Shown: in pieces, positions 9,068 to 18,255 of the stretch
Layout of the letters: each line of letters opens with the position of its first letter
Position numbering within the stretch: position 1 is the first letter of the stretch
Origin: Deltaproteobacteria bacterium
Lineage (GTDB): Bacteria > Desulfobacterota > Desulfomonilia > UBA1062
Length of the DNA: 63,565 nucleotides
Assembly (NCBI GenBank): GCA_018434685.1
Contig: JAHDOV010000030.1
Location: 1 to 63,565 of the forward strand
Direction: 5' to 3'
Notes under the pieces: model-generated
What the model saw: the letters and a program-made list of their open reading frames with translations, nothing else
What the model was told of the DNA's origin: nothing
Database searches by the model: none
Program-made: the position numbers and the translations under genes

Positions 9068-9868
9068 ATGAACTGTCCGAAATGCGGGTGTCCTCAACCA
9101 GACGGGGCAAAGGAATGCCTGCAGTGCGGGGTCATCTTTGAGAAGATCCCCCGGCACCGGAGACTGCCTGCAGAATTCATGAGGCCTGAAGGGTCGCAGG
9201 CCGGGGAGGATCCCGCTGCAGGGGATGGGTCCCTGCCGGTGGGAACACTCCTGTTCCGCGTGGAAGACACGACCGATCCCCTCGTCTTCGCAGGGAGGGT
9301 GCTGCTGTTCCTCGTCCTGTTCCTGTGGGGGTGGAGGGTCATGCTCACCTCACCCCAGGACGCTTCTGCCACAGCGGGCTTTCTCCACCTCGTCAATCTC
9401 CCGTTTCATGAGGCCGGCCATGTCCTGCTGCGTCCGTTCGGCCATTTTATTGCCTCGCTCGGCGGGACCCTCGGACAGCTGATCATGCCGCTTGTCTGCA
9501 TGATCACCCTGCTCTTAAGGACGTCAGACCCCTTCGGGGCAGCGGTTGCCCTGTGGTGGTTCGGGGAGAATTTCCTGGATATCGCCCCCTATATCAACGA
9601 CGCAAACCGCCTGGTACTCCCGTTATTGGGGGGCAACACCGGACAGGGCTCCCCGTACGGGTTCCATGACTGGGAATATCTCCTCACGGAAACCGGGATG
9701 CTCGGCCACGCACAGGCAGCGGCATACACGGCACATGGCTTGGGCGTGCTCATCATGATCCTCTCGTTGTTCTGGGCCGGGTATGTTCTCTTCAGGCAGT
9801 ACCGGCACCTGGACGGCAGGGGCACGGGGAAAAGGCCCGGCAGCCTCTCAGGCGAGTTCCCCTCCTGA
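9068..9868 (+). CDS. Zinc-ribbon membrane protein with HExxH motif (M50-like)
   Basis: 266 residues. The N-terminus is a zinc ribbon (CPKCG ... CLQCG, residues 3-25). A polar linker follows, then four or five hydrophobic segments from about 78. Between the first two lies H114-E-A-G-H118, an HExxH zinc-binding pattern as in site-2 proteases, and a later conserved segment D-x-A-N-R (about 178) could carry a third ligand. This suggests an intramembrane metallopeptidase with a cytoplasmic zinc-ribbon. A non-proteolytic role is possible because the usual NPDG-type motif is not clear. It is divergent from the activator gene and followed by the TatD-like gene. Confidence 0.65.
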   Translation: MNCPKCGCPQPDGAKECLQCGVIFEKIPRHRRLPAEFMRPEGSQAGEDPAAGDGSLPVGTLLFRVEDTTDPLVFAGRVLLFLVLFLWGWRVMLTSPQDASATAGFLHLVNLPFHEAGHVLLRPFGHFIASLGGTLGQLIMPLVCMITLLLRTSDPFGAAVALWWFGENFLDIAPYINDANRLVLPLLGGNTGQGSPYGFHDWEYLLTETGMLGHAQAAAYTAHGLGVLIMILSLFWAGYVLFRQYRHLDGRGTGKRPGSLSGEFPS

Positions 9869-9964
9869 ATCCGGGGAAGTATCCCTTTTTCCCATTCCAA
9901 TTCAGGAGAAACTCTGGCAGCATGATCCGATAAGCAAACTCGTGGATTGTGGAGGCAGCGTTCC

Positions 9965-10765
9965 ATGGAAACCCGATTTGTAGACAGCCACTGCCACCTG
10001 GACATTATCGCGACGTGCAACCCAAAGAGTGTGGCGTGGATGAGGGAGCGAGGATATCTGCCGGTCTCGTGGAGCTACGGCGGACAGATCAAGGCGGCAG
10101 GTGATGTGCCAATGTATCTCAGCACCAAGAAGGCCCTGATCCATCGGCTCAATCAGGAGGGCCTGGTGTGCCGCTACCTGGCAGGCATCCACCCGCGCAC
10201 CATTACCCCGGACCTCACCGCAGATATGGTTTACGAAATGCTTGCCCCGTACCTCGACGACCCCTTTTGCCTCGGCATCGGGGAGATGGGCCTGGAGACG
10301 GGCAGCGACCGGGAGAAGGAGATCCTTGAGGCGCACCTCGTACTGGCATGCGAAGCGGCACAGCGGGGCAAGATCATGGGCATCCATACCCCGAGGAAGA
10401 ACAAGGCTGCAATCACTGTTGAGATCCTCGATATGCTCGAGGGCTACCGGGTGTACGGTGACTCCATGGTCGTGGATCACTGCACGCCCCACACCATCGC
10501 GTCGGTGCTCGAGAAGGGATTCTGGGCCGGTGTCACCATGAGCCCGGAGAAAAATCAGGCTGCGGATCTTCTGGACATCATAGTCGCCCGGGCAGGTGAT
10601 CTCTCTCGGATCATGCTCAACACCGATTCAAGCATTGTGCTCCACCGGGATCTCCTTGAGATTTCCGATCTCGGCTCCATCGAAGAGGAGGTGCGGACCC
10701 GCCTTCTCAGGGACAATGCCCTGAAATTCTATAATCTCACGGGGCGGTCCGATGTGCCCCTTTAG
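9965..10765 (+). CDS. TatD-like metal-dependent hydrolase
   Basis: 266 residues of TIM-barrel type. Metal-site residues typical of TatD/amidohydrolases are visible: H9-x-H11 (DSHCHLD), a glutamate in GIGEMGLE (about 108), histidines in GIHTPR and VVDHCT, and an aspartate in NTDSS. Cytoplasmic phosphodiesterase or hydrolase activity is likely; the exact substrate is unknown, and the sequence is more divergent than housekeeping TatD. ATG 9965 is preceded by GGAGG with a 10-base spacer. It ends tail to tail with the aldolase gene, overlapping it by 4 bases. Confidence 0.8.
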   Translation: METRFVDSHCHLDIIATCNPKSVAWMRERGYLPVSWSYGGQIKAAGDVPMYLSTKKALIHRLNQEGLVCRYLAGIHPRTITPDLTADMVYEMLAPYLDDPFCLGIGEMGLETGSDREKEILEAHLVLACEAAQRGKIMGIHTPRKNKAAITVEILDMLEGYRVYGDSMVVDHCTPHTIASVLEKGFWAGVTMSPEKNQAADLLDIIVARAGDLSRIMLNTDSSIVLHRDLLEISDLGSIEEEVRTRLLRDNALKFYNLTGRSDVPL

Positions 10766-11910
10766 CTGACCCCGGCCTTTTCGAGAGCGCTTCGGTAGGC
10801 ATCGAAGCACTGGTGCTCGATGGACGAGAGCCGCTCGAAGGCACCGTGAAATGATCCTGAACAAGATGCGAAGGTGCCGTGGCCGTACACGACTGCCGCG
10901 TGGTGCCCGGCCATGGCTGCCGGCAGGGTATGCATGAGGCCGTGTCTGCCTGCCCCAACTTCTCCTGCAACAACCGGGATGTCTTCGATGTGCCGCGTCT
11001 CGGTAAAGCCCAGGGGCTCGCCGAACATGGACATGATCACCGAAAACCTCGGGTGGCCGTGGAGGATGGCTGAATCGTCCGTGATCTCGTAGGTCTTCAG
11101 GTGGGCCAGGAGCTCGGACGACGAGGTGAGATCGCAGGTGGAGGAGCCGTCTATGGGGATGCAGTCGATGCAGCCGGGGAGCTCGTCGAGCGATGATCCG
11201 GTCTGGGAGATGTAGATCAGGTCACCTTTGCGGCAGGAGATGTTGCCGAAGAACGAGTCCACGAGGTGTGCCGATACGATGGCCTTTCCGGCCGCGTCCA
11301 TGGCCTGGATGATCTCGGCCTCGGTGCCGGGGGTTTCCCTGGAAAGCGGATTGTAAAAAGCCGCCGGGGCAGCGGGGGCAAGGATCCTACGGGCTGCATC
11401 GAGCCGGGCGGTGCCGGGCTTCGGGGTCGCAGCGAATCCGTACAGCCCGTTGAGCACGTCGGCGAAATACTTGACGAACGTGGCGAAACAGATCGAGCTC
11501 AGCGAGATGAACGCCTGCTCCAGCGAGACCGTGCCGGTGGTGATGATGCCCGTATCTGCAATGATCAAGCCCTTTCTGCCGCTCAGTGCGCGCGCAGCCG
11601 CCTCCACGTCGAACGTCCTCAGCACCGGGATATCGTGGATAAAGGTGAGGCTCTCGCAGTCGCACGGGCAGATGAGCGAGGGATCGTCACGGATCAGATC
11701 ACCCATGATCGACCAGTGGAGAGGTTCGGGCCGGGCGATGATGAGGCTGTTGATGTTGAGGAGGTCGAACAGGGCGCGCACCTCGGGCGCAACGGTGTGC
11801 CTGTTCGTATAGAGCTCATCGTCAAGGCCGTAGAGCGCTGCATCGTCCGGGCCTTGAACGAGGCCGTGACGTATGAGCTTGGAGAGATATTTTTCTACCT
11901 GTTCCTGCAT
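10762..11910 (-). CDS. Class II aldolase/adducin family protein with extra N-terminal domain
   Basis: 382 residues. The C-terminal half (about 195-375) is a class II aldolase/adducin fold, with metal-binding histidines in LHGHPRF and near VYGHGTF and a conserved glycine-rich NISCRKGDLIYIS. The N-terminal 190 residues look like a separate Rossmann-like domain reminiscent of LUD/LutC-type proteins (IIADTGIITTGTVSLEQ). It overlaps the aldehyde oxidoreductase gene by 16 bases, so both are translated from one message. The pair suggests handling of an aldehyde released by a retro-aldol step; that link is inference. The substrate is unknown. Confidence 0.75.
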   Translation of the reverse strand: MQEQVEKYLSKLIRHGLVQGPDDAALYGLDDELYTNRHTVAPEVRALFDLLNINSLIIARPEPLHWSIMGDLIRDDPSLICPCDCESLTFIHDIPVLRTFDVEAAARALSGRKGLIIADTGIITTGTVSLEQAFISLSSICFATFVKYFADVLNGLYGFAATPKPGTARLDAARRILAPAAPAAFYNPLSRETPGTEAEIIQAMDAAGKAIVSAHLVDSFFGNISCRKGDLIYISQTGSSLDELPGCIDCIPIDGSSTCDLTSSSELLAHLKTYEITDDSAILHGHPRFSVIMSMFGEPLGFTETRHIEDIPVVAGEVGAGRHGLMHTLPAAMAGHHAAVVYGHGTFASCSGSFHGAFERLSSIEHQCFDAYRSALEKAGVS

Positions 11911-13658
11911 GGATTGAGCTCCCGCAAACGTTCGGCGGTGACGGTGCCGTCTTCATTACAGCCCCTGATTTTGTAGTAGCGGTCAAGGGTGGCCTCGAAG
12001 GCGGTCTTGTCGATGGGTCTGACCTCGATGCCCGGGCCGTGCGTGCCGGGCTCGGTGAAGAACCGTTCGGGCAGCAGGTCGTCTGTCCTGCGGAATCCCC
12101 GCAGCGTGTTGATATACCGTTCCAGGGTGTAGATATGATCGCCGAGCCTGAGCAGGTCGTGGGTATCGTATGCCAGGCCCGTGACCGCAGCGAGGCCCTT
12201 TGCATACTCCTCGAGCGTGGCGCCGAGGAAGGCGAACTTGCACCCGCCGATGGAATCGATGACCGCATTGAGGTCTTCGGCAATCTTGATGATCCTGGCC
12301 TTGCCCGAGAACGAGAAGCGGTCCGTGGCCACGGGCTTGCGCAGGATCTCGTGGGCGATGGGGTAGGCACGCAAGTGGCAGGCACCCCTCGTGGAGGTGC
12401 CGTATGCCAGGGCCATGCCGTACACCCCGCGGGGATCGTATGCGGGCAGTTCCAGGGATTTCACGCTCATGGATTTCTCCGGCGCGCCGAGCTCCCGGGC
12501 AAGGACCGCGGAGCCGAGGCGGAGCAGTTCCCCGTCACCCCGGGCACCGGCGATCTCCCGCACCTTGTCCACGAGTGTGGTCCCGGTGTACCGCAGCCCC
12601 CTGATCTCGGCAAGGCAGGCGATGGAGGCGGCCGCGGTGACGGTATCCATGCCGGCCTCGTTGCAGAGCCTGTTCGCCTCGATGATGGCAGCGAGGTCCG
12701 CATTCTCGTTGAGTGCCCCGAAGTGGGACAGCGTCTCATACTCGGGAATCTCGCTGTGTGCCTTCTTTTTGCAGGCAATGGGACACCCATGGCAGGCATG
12801 CTGTCTCGGGCCTTGTTCTTCCCTGATCCTGCCGGCCGAGAATGCCCGGTAGTCTTCAAAGTAGGTCCTGCGGAAGTTGGCGGTGGGCATCATCCTTCTG
12901 GCGGCCATGAGGTCCACCAGGGCTGCTGTGCCGCAGAGGCTGATGCCGGACCTGCCCATGATGGCCGGGGACGCATCGAAGAGTCTGATGATGTCTGCCC
13001 TGGCAGTCTCTTCGCCGTCTGGGTCACAGGCCATGACAGTGTGTTCGCTGCCGCGGATTGCGATGGCCCTGAGATTCTTCGACGCCATGACCGAGCCGAG
13101 TCCGCCCCTGCCGCAGGCAAAGCTTCCATCCACCATGATCGAGGCATAGGTGCAATCCGAAAAGGCAGCCGGGCCAACGGCAGCTACCGAACCCCGGAAG
13201 GAACGGTATGCGTCGAACACGCTGCTCAGCGGCAGGTCGACCGGCATGTCCTCATCGACAAACCGTACGCGAGCGTTGTCGATCTCCAGGATGAGGCGGA
13301 GCCTTGACCTGCCGGTAATGATGATGAGGTCGAAACCGGCGCGTTTCATCTGGATGGCAAGGCTTCCCCCCACCGAGCAGCTGCCGATGGTGCCCGTGAG
13401 CGGAGAGAAGGCAGAGATCATCATACGCGACGATGCCGGGATGCGCGACCCGGTGAGTGGTCCCGTGGACAGGATCAGCGGGGCATCTTCGGAGAGGGCG
13501 TCCACCATCGGCCGAGAGCTGAGAAGCCAGGTCCCGATCCCGCGGCCTCCCAGGAATGTCTTGCCCGCCTCCGGGTCAATGGTGCTCCGCACTGCATCCC
13601 TGGTGCTCAGGTCGATGGACAGGGCGCTCAGCGTAAAATCGCCTCTTTTCTTCTGCAT
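11895..13658 (-). CDS. Aldehyde:ferredoxin oxidoreductase family (tungsten-pterin) protein
   Basis: 587 residues, close to the 600 normal for the family. The N-terminal domain has the pterin-contact segment GGRGIGTWLL and SGPLTGSRIPASSRM-like loops. The [4Fe-4S] ligands begin at C289 (CHGCPIAC, 289-296), with the fourth expected near DSIGGCKF. Members oxidise aldehydes to acids and reduce ferredoxin using a bis-tungstopterin. It is first in an operon with the aldolase-like gene. The paralogues have many substrates, so the specific one cannot be assigned. Start: ATG 13658, no strong ribosome-binding site seen. Confidence 0.85.
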   Translation of the reverse strand: MQKKRGDFTLSALSIDLSTRDAVRSTIDPEAGKTFLGGRGIGTWLLSSRPMVDALSEDAPLILSTGPLTGSRIPASSRMMISAFSPLTGTIGSCSVGGSLAIQMKRAGFDLIIITGRSRLRLILEIDNARVRFVDEDMPVDLPLSSVFDAYRSFRGSVAAVGPAAFSDCTYASIMVDGSFACGRGGLGSVMASKNLRAIAIRGSEHTVMACDPDGEETARADIIRLFDASPAIMGRSGISLCGTAALVDLMAARRMMPTANFRRTYFEDYRAFSAGRIREEQGPRQHACHGCPIACKKKAHSEIPEYETLSHFGALNENADLAAIIEANRLCNEAGMDTVTAAASIACLAEIRGLRYTGTTLVDKVREIAGARGDGELLRLGSAVLARELGAPEKSMSVKSLELPAYDPRGVYGMALAYGTSTRGACHLRAYPIAHEILRKPVATDRFSFSGKARIIKIAEDLNAVIDSIGGCKFAFLGATLEEYAKGLAAVTGLAYDTHDLLRLGDHIYTLERYINTLRGFRRTDDLLPERFFTEPGTHGPGIEVRPIDKTAFEATLDRYYKIRGCNEDGTVTAERLRELNPCRNR

Positions 13659-13801
13659 GGTTCATTCTTATGTAATGGAAACAGGGTGCAAGCTCAATGG
13701 AAAACAATTCAGAGCGCTGTTTCTTGAATTACGCACAGGAGCGCTTATATATTTCTTAGAGGGATACGCCGATACCATGCTTCGGCAAGGGGGTACTGGT
13801 G

Positions 13802-14071
13802 ATGGGTGCCGGCCTGGAAAAATCGAATCCGCCTGTCTTAGCCAGGATGTCAGACACGGAGATTGATCGTTACGTGGAAAACATGAACCCTGACAATATC
13901 ATCGAGGCTTGTCTCCAGATCCGGATGTATTGCGAGCATATCCAGCGGATCGCCAGGAACAGGAGCGACCTGCCTGTTGAGGCCCGGATCATGATCGAGA
14001 ACCTGGCAAAACTGAGCAAGGCGATCGCTGATCTCGAGCTGATATCCTCCCTGGAAATGAACCGTGCATAG
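13802..14071 (+). CDS. Hypothetical 89-residue protein
   Basis: An acidic, helical small protein without transmembrane segment or cysteine cluster. I do not recognise a family. The ATG at 13802 has a G-rich AAGGGGG about 9 bases upstream; a GTG lies directly before it. Codon use resembles the neighbours, which supports a real gene. It sits alone between the divergent AOR operon and mscS. Confidence 0.6.
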   Translation: MGAGLEKSNPPVLARMSDTEIDRYVENMNPDNIIEACLQIRMYCEHIQRIARNRSDLPVEARIMIENLAKLSKAIADLELISSLEMNRA

Positions 14072-14286
14072 TGCTTGCTGCAGTGTCCGGCCTGAAGTTG
14101 CCCGAGATCTCGTGTCAGGGAGGCCTCCTCATCCCCCCGCCGCTTCGGGGGACACGTAAAAATTTGCCCGGTCCTTGTCGACGGCCCAATATTCCGTATT
14201 ATTCTGATTAGAGGAAAGATGTTCGCCGGGCAGATACCTGAACGCCAGGGCAGAGACAAAATAAACAGATCACGAGGAGGATGAAT

Positions 14287-15096
14287 ATGGAAGGATGGTG
14301 GGTTAGGTTGCAGGAACTGGTAACCTTTTACGGAATAAAGATTGTTGCGGCACTGGTTATCCTGGTTGTGGGACGATGGATAGCCAAGGCCCTTGCTCGG
14401 CTGACCGAACGGCTCATGAACAGCAGGAAGGTGGATCCGACCATCGTGTCCTTTGTCGAACACCTGATATATATCGCCCTGATGACGTTTGTCATCCTCG
14501 CGGCACTTGCCCAGCTGGGGATTCAGACCACCTCGTTCATTGCGGTCATCGGTGCTGCAGGCCTGGCGATCGGTCTGGCCCTGCAGGGATCGCTGGCGAA
14601 TTTCGCCGCCGGGTTTCTCCTGATCATATTCAAGCCGTTCAAGGCAGGGGATTTTATCGAGGGCGGCGGGGCAACAGGCACGGTCGAGAAGATTCAGGTC
14701 TTTACCACGAGCCTGAAGACCGTCGACAACAAGACCGTCATTATCCCCAATGCAAAGATGATGGGAGACAATATCGTCAATTATTCCGCCAAGGAGACCA
14801 GGCGGGTGGACCTGCTCTTCGGGGTGAGCTACGGCGATGATATCGACAAGGTGCGGAAGATCCTCCAGGAACTCGTCAATGGCGACCAGCGGATTCTCAA
14901 GGACCCGGAATCCATGATCATCGTCAAGGAACTTGCAGACAGCAGCGTGAATTTCGAGGTGAGGGTCTGGGTGAAGACTGCGGACTACTGGGGGGTCTAC
15001 TTCGACACCGTAGAAAAGGCAAAGAAGCAGTTCGATGCCCAGGGTGTCTCCATCCCGTTCCCTCAGCGGGACGTTCACGTATACGAGCACAAATAG
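14287..15096 (+). CDS. mscS: Small-conductance mechanosensitive channel MscS
   Basis: 269 residues, near the 286 of E. coli MscS. Three membrane helices lie in the first 115 residues; the third is the glycine/alanine-rich pore helix (FIAVIGAAGLAIGLALQGSL). The beta domain (KAGDFIEGGGATGTVEKI) and alpha-beta cage (IPNAKMMGDNIVNYS) follow. It opens under membrane tension and protects against osmotic downshift. The second ATG (14287) is preferred because GAGGAGG is 6 bases away, whereas ATG 14281 touches it. Confidence 0.93.
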   Translation: MEGWWVRLQELVTFYGIKIVAALVILVVGRWIAKALARLTERLMNSRKVDPTIVSFVEHLIYIALMTFVILAALAQLGIQTTSFIAVIGAAGLAIGLALQGSLANFAAGFLLIIFKPFKAGDFIEGGGATGTVEKIQVFTTSLKTVDNKTVIIPNAKMMGDNIVNYSAKETRRVDLLFGVSYGDDIDKVRKILQELVNGDQRILKDPESMIIVKELADSSVNFEVRVWVKTADYWGVYFDTVEKAKKQFDAQGVSIPFPQRDVHVYEHK

Positions 15097-15230
15097 GATC
15101 GTGGCCAGGGGAGCCTCGCTTGTGGAACGTTGGCTGTATGCTGCACAGGCTCTGCTATCCGGCCTGTTTCGTATGACCCTTGTATTGCCGGCGGCTCACC
15201 TGCTGCGAGGTGGTGAAGAAAGGAGGATGC

Positions 15231-15755
15231 ATGGACAAGAAACAGCGGCTCAATGCCCTGGAAGTGGCCCTGAACAATGAGATGAGGGAGCGTGAGTTCT
15301 ACCTCAAGCATGCGGGGCGGACCTCGAACCCGGTGGGCAAGGCCATGTTCAAGGAGATCGCGGATGATGAGTTGGAGCACTACGAGCGACTCAAACAGCT
15401 GCACGAGAAGTGGGAAAAAACCGAGAAGTGGCCCGAGACCCTCCCCTTGAGCGTGAAGCAGACAAACATCAAGAATATCCTGAAGAGCACCGTGAAGAAG
15501 GTTGACGAAATGCACGAGGCCGACAATGACGATCTCAAGGCCATCGAGATCGCCATAGAGTTCGAGGCGAAGGGGACCGAGTTCTATCAGGGGCTCAGGG
15601 ATGCCTGCACCGATCCGAGAGAGAAGGCCTTCTTCGGGCTTCTTGCCGGAATCGAGCGGGAACACTACCTCTCGCTCAAGGATGCCGAGGAATACCTGCA
15701 GGACCCGGAATCGTGGTTTACCAAGTCTGAACGTCATGGATTGGATGGTGCCTAG
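15231..15755 (+). CDS. Rubrerythrin/ferritin-like diiron protein
   Basis: 174 residues forming a four-helix bundle. Helix ligands expected for a diiron site are present: E in MREREFY, the D-x-x-x-x-E-x-x-H-Y pattern in IADDELEHYERL, a glutamate in IEFEAKGTEFY, and EREHY. The rubredoxin tail of true rubrerythrins is absent, so this is the erythrin/YhjR-like short form. A peroxide-detoxifying role in an anaerobe is the family expectation. AAGGAGG stands 4 bases before the ATG. Confidence 0.85.
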   Translation: MDKKQRLNALEVALNNEMREREFYLKHAGRTSNPVGKAMFKEIADDELEHYERLKQLHEKWEKTEKWPETLPLSVKQTNIKNILKSTVKKVDEMHEADNDDLKAIEIAIEFEAKGTEFYQGLRDACTDPREKAFFGLLAGIEREHYLSLKDAEEYLQDPESWFTKSERHGLDGA

Positions 15756-15880
15756 AAAGGTTTGGTCCTCACCGGGAGGCTGCACAGAATTCTTCGTCGT
15801 TCATGCACCGGTTGACCGGCCAGGGCGTTGCCCGACCGGGACGGCATCCGGCTGCCAGTGCCATCGGTTTGGGGGCATGA

Positions 15881-16735
15881 ATGGCGGATGACGGCAATGC
15901 AGCCCGGCCAGGGGATGTCGCCCCTGTCTATATCGTGTCCGGAGGGGCTGGTGCCAGTGCCGAACAGGTGGTGCATACGGTTCTGGCGCAGTTTCCCTCG
16001 GCCCAGGTCCCGGTAGTCAAGATCGCCCACGTGCACTCGGCCGAACAGATCAGGCAGGTTGCGGGCCGTGTCCGGGTTCATGGCGGGATCATCGTGCACA
16101 CCCTCGTGGACAAGAGCTTGAGAGACGCCATGAAGGCCATCGGAGCAGAGGCCGGCGTGGTGACGATCGATCTCATGGGCGAGCTGATCGGGGCCTTGAG
16201 CACCGGCCTGGGACAGGAGCCGGTCGGGAAACCGGGTTTGTACCGGCAGCTGAACAGGGATTATTTCGAGCGGGTTGAGGCCATCGAATTTGCCATGACG
16301 CACGACGACGGGAGGAGTCCTCACGAACTTCACGATGCCGATATCGTTCTGCTCGGGGTGTCGCGTGTGGGCAAGACCCCGCTGAGCATGTACCTCTCCG
16401 TACTCGGCTGGAAGGTGGCAAATGTACCGTTCATCAAGGATCAGCCGCTCCCGGACGAGGTCTTTCAGATCGAAAAAGGACGCGTCACAGGGTTGGTCAT
16501 CGACCCCCAGCGCCTCATGATCCACCGCAGGATCCGCCAGGAGCGTATTGCCGGCATGCAGCCGTCGTCCTATACGGACCCGGAGGCGGTGTTCGAAGAG
16601 CTGGAAGAATCGCGCCGGCTCTTCAGGAGAGGCGGGTTTTCCGTAATCGATATCACCGATAAACCCATGGAAACCAGTGCCGATGAGATCATCAAGCTCA
16701 TAACAAACCGGTTCGGCCACAGGCGGCCAGGGTAA
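15881..16735 (+). CDS. ppsR: PEP synthase/PPDK regulatory kinase-pyrophosphorylase (PSRP)
   Basis: 284 residues, the normal length. The family's phosphate-binding signature GVSRVGKTPLS is at 159-169, a variant of the common GVSRTSKTP with V-G replacing T-S. Family members phosphorylate PEP synthase or PPDK on a threonine with ADP and remove the phosphate with Pi, so switching gluconeogenic flux. A canonical PEP synthase is not in the window; the PEP-synthase-like protein at 35.8-38.0 kb lacks the barrel domain. Confidence 0.9.
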   Translation: MADDGNAARPGDVAPVYIVSGGAGASAEQVVHTVLAQFPSAQVPVVKIAHVHSAEQIRQVAGRVRVHGGIIVHTLVDKSLRDAMKAIGAEAGVVTIDLMGELIGALSTGLGQEPVGKPGLYRQLNRDYFERVEAIEFAMTHDDGRSPHELHDADIVLLGVSRVGKTPLSMYLSVLGWKVANVPFIKDQPLPDEVFQIEKGRVTGLVIDPQRLMIHRRIRQERIAGMQPSSYTDPEAVFEELEESRRLFRRGGFSVIDITDKPMETSADEIIKLITNRFGHRRPG

Positions 16736-16941
16736 GTATCGGTTCTGAGCTCGGCGCTCATCGCACATGGTATATCGCCCCCTTCCCGGCAAATCATCGG
16801 CCGGGGAATAAAACGCGGGTCAGGCAGGGGCGAGCGGTAATTTCACACCGGTATGCCGGATGCCTAGTCCCGTCGTGCTCCAGTGCCTCTGCTCCGGGGT
16901 GATTCCGGCCTGGTAATTATCCTAAAGATTCAATCATTTTA

Positions 16942-16970
16942 TTGACATGGTGGGTGTGTCATGATAATTT
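16942..16970 (+). promoter_or_regulatory. Sigma-70 type promoter ahead of the parA-like operon
   Basis: TTGACA (16942-16947), 17 bases, TAATTT (16965-16970). It predicts a leader of about 200 bases before the ATG at 17180. The 444-base gap 16736-17179 otherwise holds no convincing gene. Confidence 0.5.
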
Positions 16971-17127
16971 ATTCCGTACAGGGAGTTGAAGACCGGGGCC
17001 CGCCGACACGAGTTGTTACCTGCCACAGCCGCTATGAAGCGCCTGCTTCTGCAAACCGCCCAGGCCCCGGACCTGCCGAGCCGGATTTTTTTCTGCACCT
17101 TGTGTTTGTATTCATAGTGGATTTACG

Positions 17128-17153
17128 CTCCCGGTGTATTGGGACACCGGGGG
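17128..17153 (+). promoter_or_regulatory. GC-rich hairpin in the leader of the parA-like operon
   Basis: CCCGGTGT (17130-17137) pairs perfectly with ACACCGGG (17144-17151) across a 6-base loop, and pairing can extend outward. It lies 29 bases before the start codon and has no T-run, so it may be an operator or translational control element and not a terminator. Confidence 0.45.
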
Positions 17154-17179
17154 GATAGATTACATAAGGGGGGGTTCTT

Positions 17180-18253
17180 ATGAGAGCAATCGCTGTAATT
17201 AACCAAAAGGGCGGATGTGGCAAAACCACGACGGCTATCAATCTTGCAGCATGTCTTGCATACCAGAAGAAAAAGGTCCTGCTGGCGGATATGGACCCCC
17301 AGGCCCATGCGACCCTGGGCCTGGGATGTGCTCCGGGTGAATATTCAAGGAGCATGTACGATCTCCTCATCGGCAGGGACGAGGGGGTGATTTCCGCCCG
17401 GGATGTCATCCTGGAGGTTTCTCCGGGTCTCCACCTGCTCCCTTCGGATGTCATGCTCAGTGCGGCAGAACCCATTCTCCTCCAGCGTGACTACCGGGAA
17501 TATTGCCTGGCAGACATCCTCTCACCCCTTGCAGCGAGCTATGACTTTATCCTCATCGATTGTCCGCCCAATATCGGGATACTCACCTTCAATGCCCTGT
17601 TTGCGTGCACGGAAGCGATCATTCCCATCGAGAGCGGGCTGTTCGCCCTGCAGGGCCTTTCGAAGCTGCTGGAGACCATAGACCTCGTCAACATCAAGAG
17701 GTCGCAGAAGATCACGGTCAATGCCCTTGCCACCCTGTTTGACCGCAGGACCAGGATCGCGCACGAATCTCTGGAGGAGATGAGAAAGATCATGGGAGGC
17801 AATGTCCTGGCCACGGTGATTAACCAGAACGTCAAGCTGAAAGAGGCCGTGGGTCACGGGAAGAGCATTATTTCCTATGCGGCTGATTCGAGCGGTTTCC
17901 GTGATTACCTTTCGCTCGCAAAGGAACTGTTGAAGATGAAGGTGGCCAAACTCCAGAAGACCCAGAGAATCGAGATGCGCAATCCCACCGTGACCGATAA
18001 CGGTGTGCTCTTCTCCTATTACGCGCCCGATGCCACGAGTGTCTCCCTGGCTGCGGATTTCAACGAATGGAAACAGGACCACACGCCGCTGAAAAACATC
18101 GAGGGCACGGGTGTCTGGCAGAAACTCGTACCCCTGGAAAAGGGACGATACGAGTATAAATTCTTCGTGGACGGCAGGTGGGTTAATGATCCCGACAACC
18201 CCAACAGGGCTGTAACGGAATTCGGGGAGAATTCGCTTCTGGAAATCAACTGA
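17180..18253 (+). CDS. ParA/Soj-type ATPase fused to a CBM48 glycogen-binding domain
   Basis: 357 residues. Residues 1-255 are a ParA/MinD ATPase with the deviant Walker A KGGCGKTT (10-17), Walker A' near DMDPQAHAT, and Walker B ILIDCPP. From about 274 to the end is an AMPK/CBM48-like beta-sandwich, with YAPDATSVSLAADFNEW and the closing YEYKFFVDGRWVNDP typical of glycogen-binding domains. ParA proteins place DNA or cargo inside cells by dynamic dimerisation. The sugar-binding tail suggests the cargo or anchor is a polyglucan or a protein partner. First of three tightly packed genes; no parB follows. Confidence 0.85.
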   Translation: MRAIAVINQKGGCGKTTTAINLAACLAYQKKKVLLADMDPQAHATLGLGCAPGEYSRSMYDLLIGRDEGVISARDVILEVSPGLHLLPSDVMLSAAEPILLQRDYREYCLADILSPLAASYDFILIDCPPNIGILTFNALFACTEAIIPIESGLFALQGLSKLLETIDLVNIKRSQKITVNALATLFDRRTRIAHESLEEMRKIMGGNVLATVINQNVKLKEAVGHGKSIISYAADSSGFRDYLSLAKELLKMKVAKLQKTQRIEMRNPTVTDNGVLFSYYAPDATSVSLAADFNEWKQDHTPLKNIEGTGVWQKLVPLEKGRYEYKFFVDGRWVNDPDNPNRAVTEFGENSLLEIN

Positions 18254-18255
18254 GC

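Noticed and set aside
12039-13307. Plus-strand frame opposite the AOR gene
   Set aside because: Antisense shadow of a gene with a clear family match.
16961-17158. 65-codon frame in the leader of the ParA operon
   Set aside because: Starts within the promoter -10, has no ribosome site, and the product has no family pattern.
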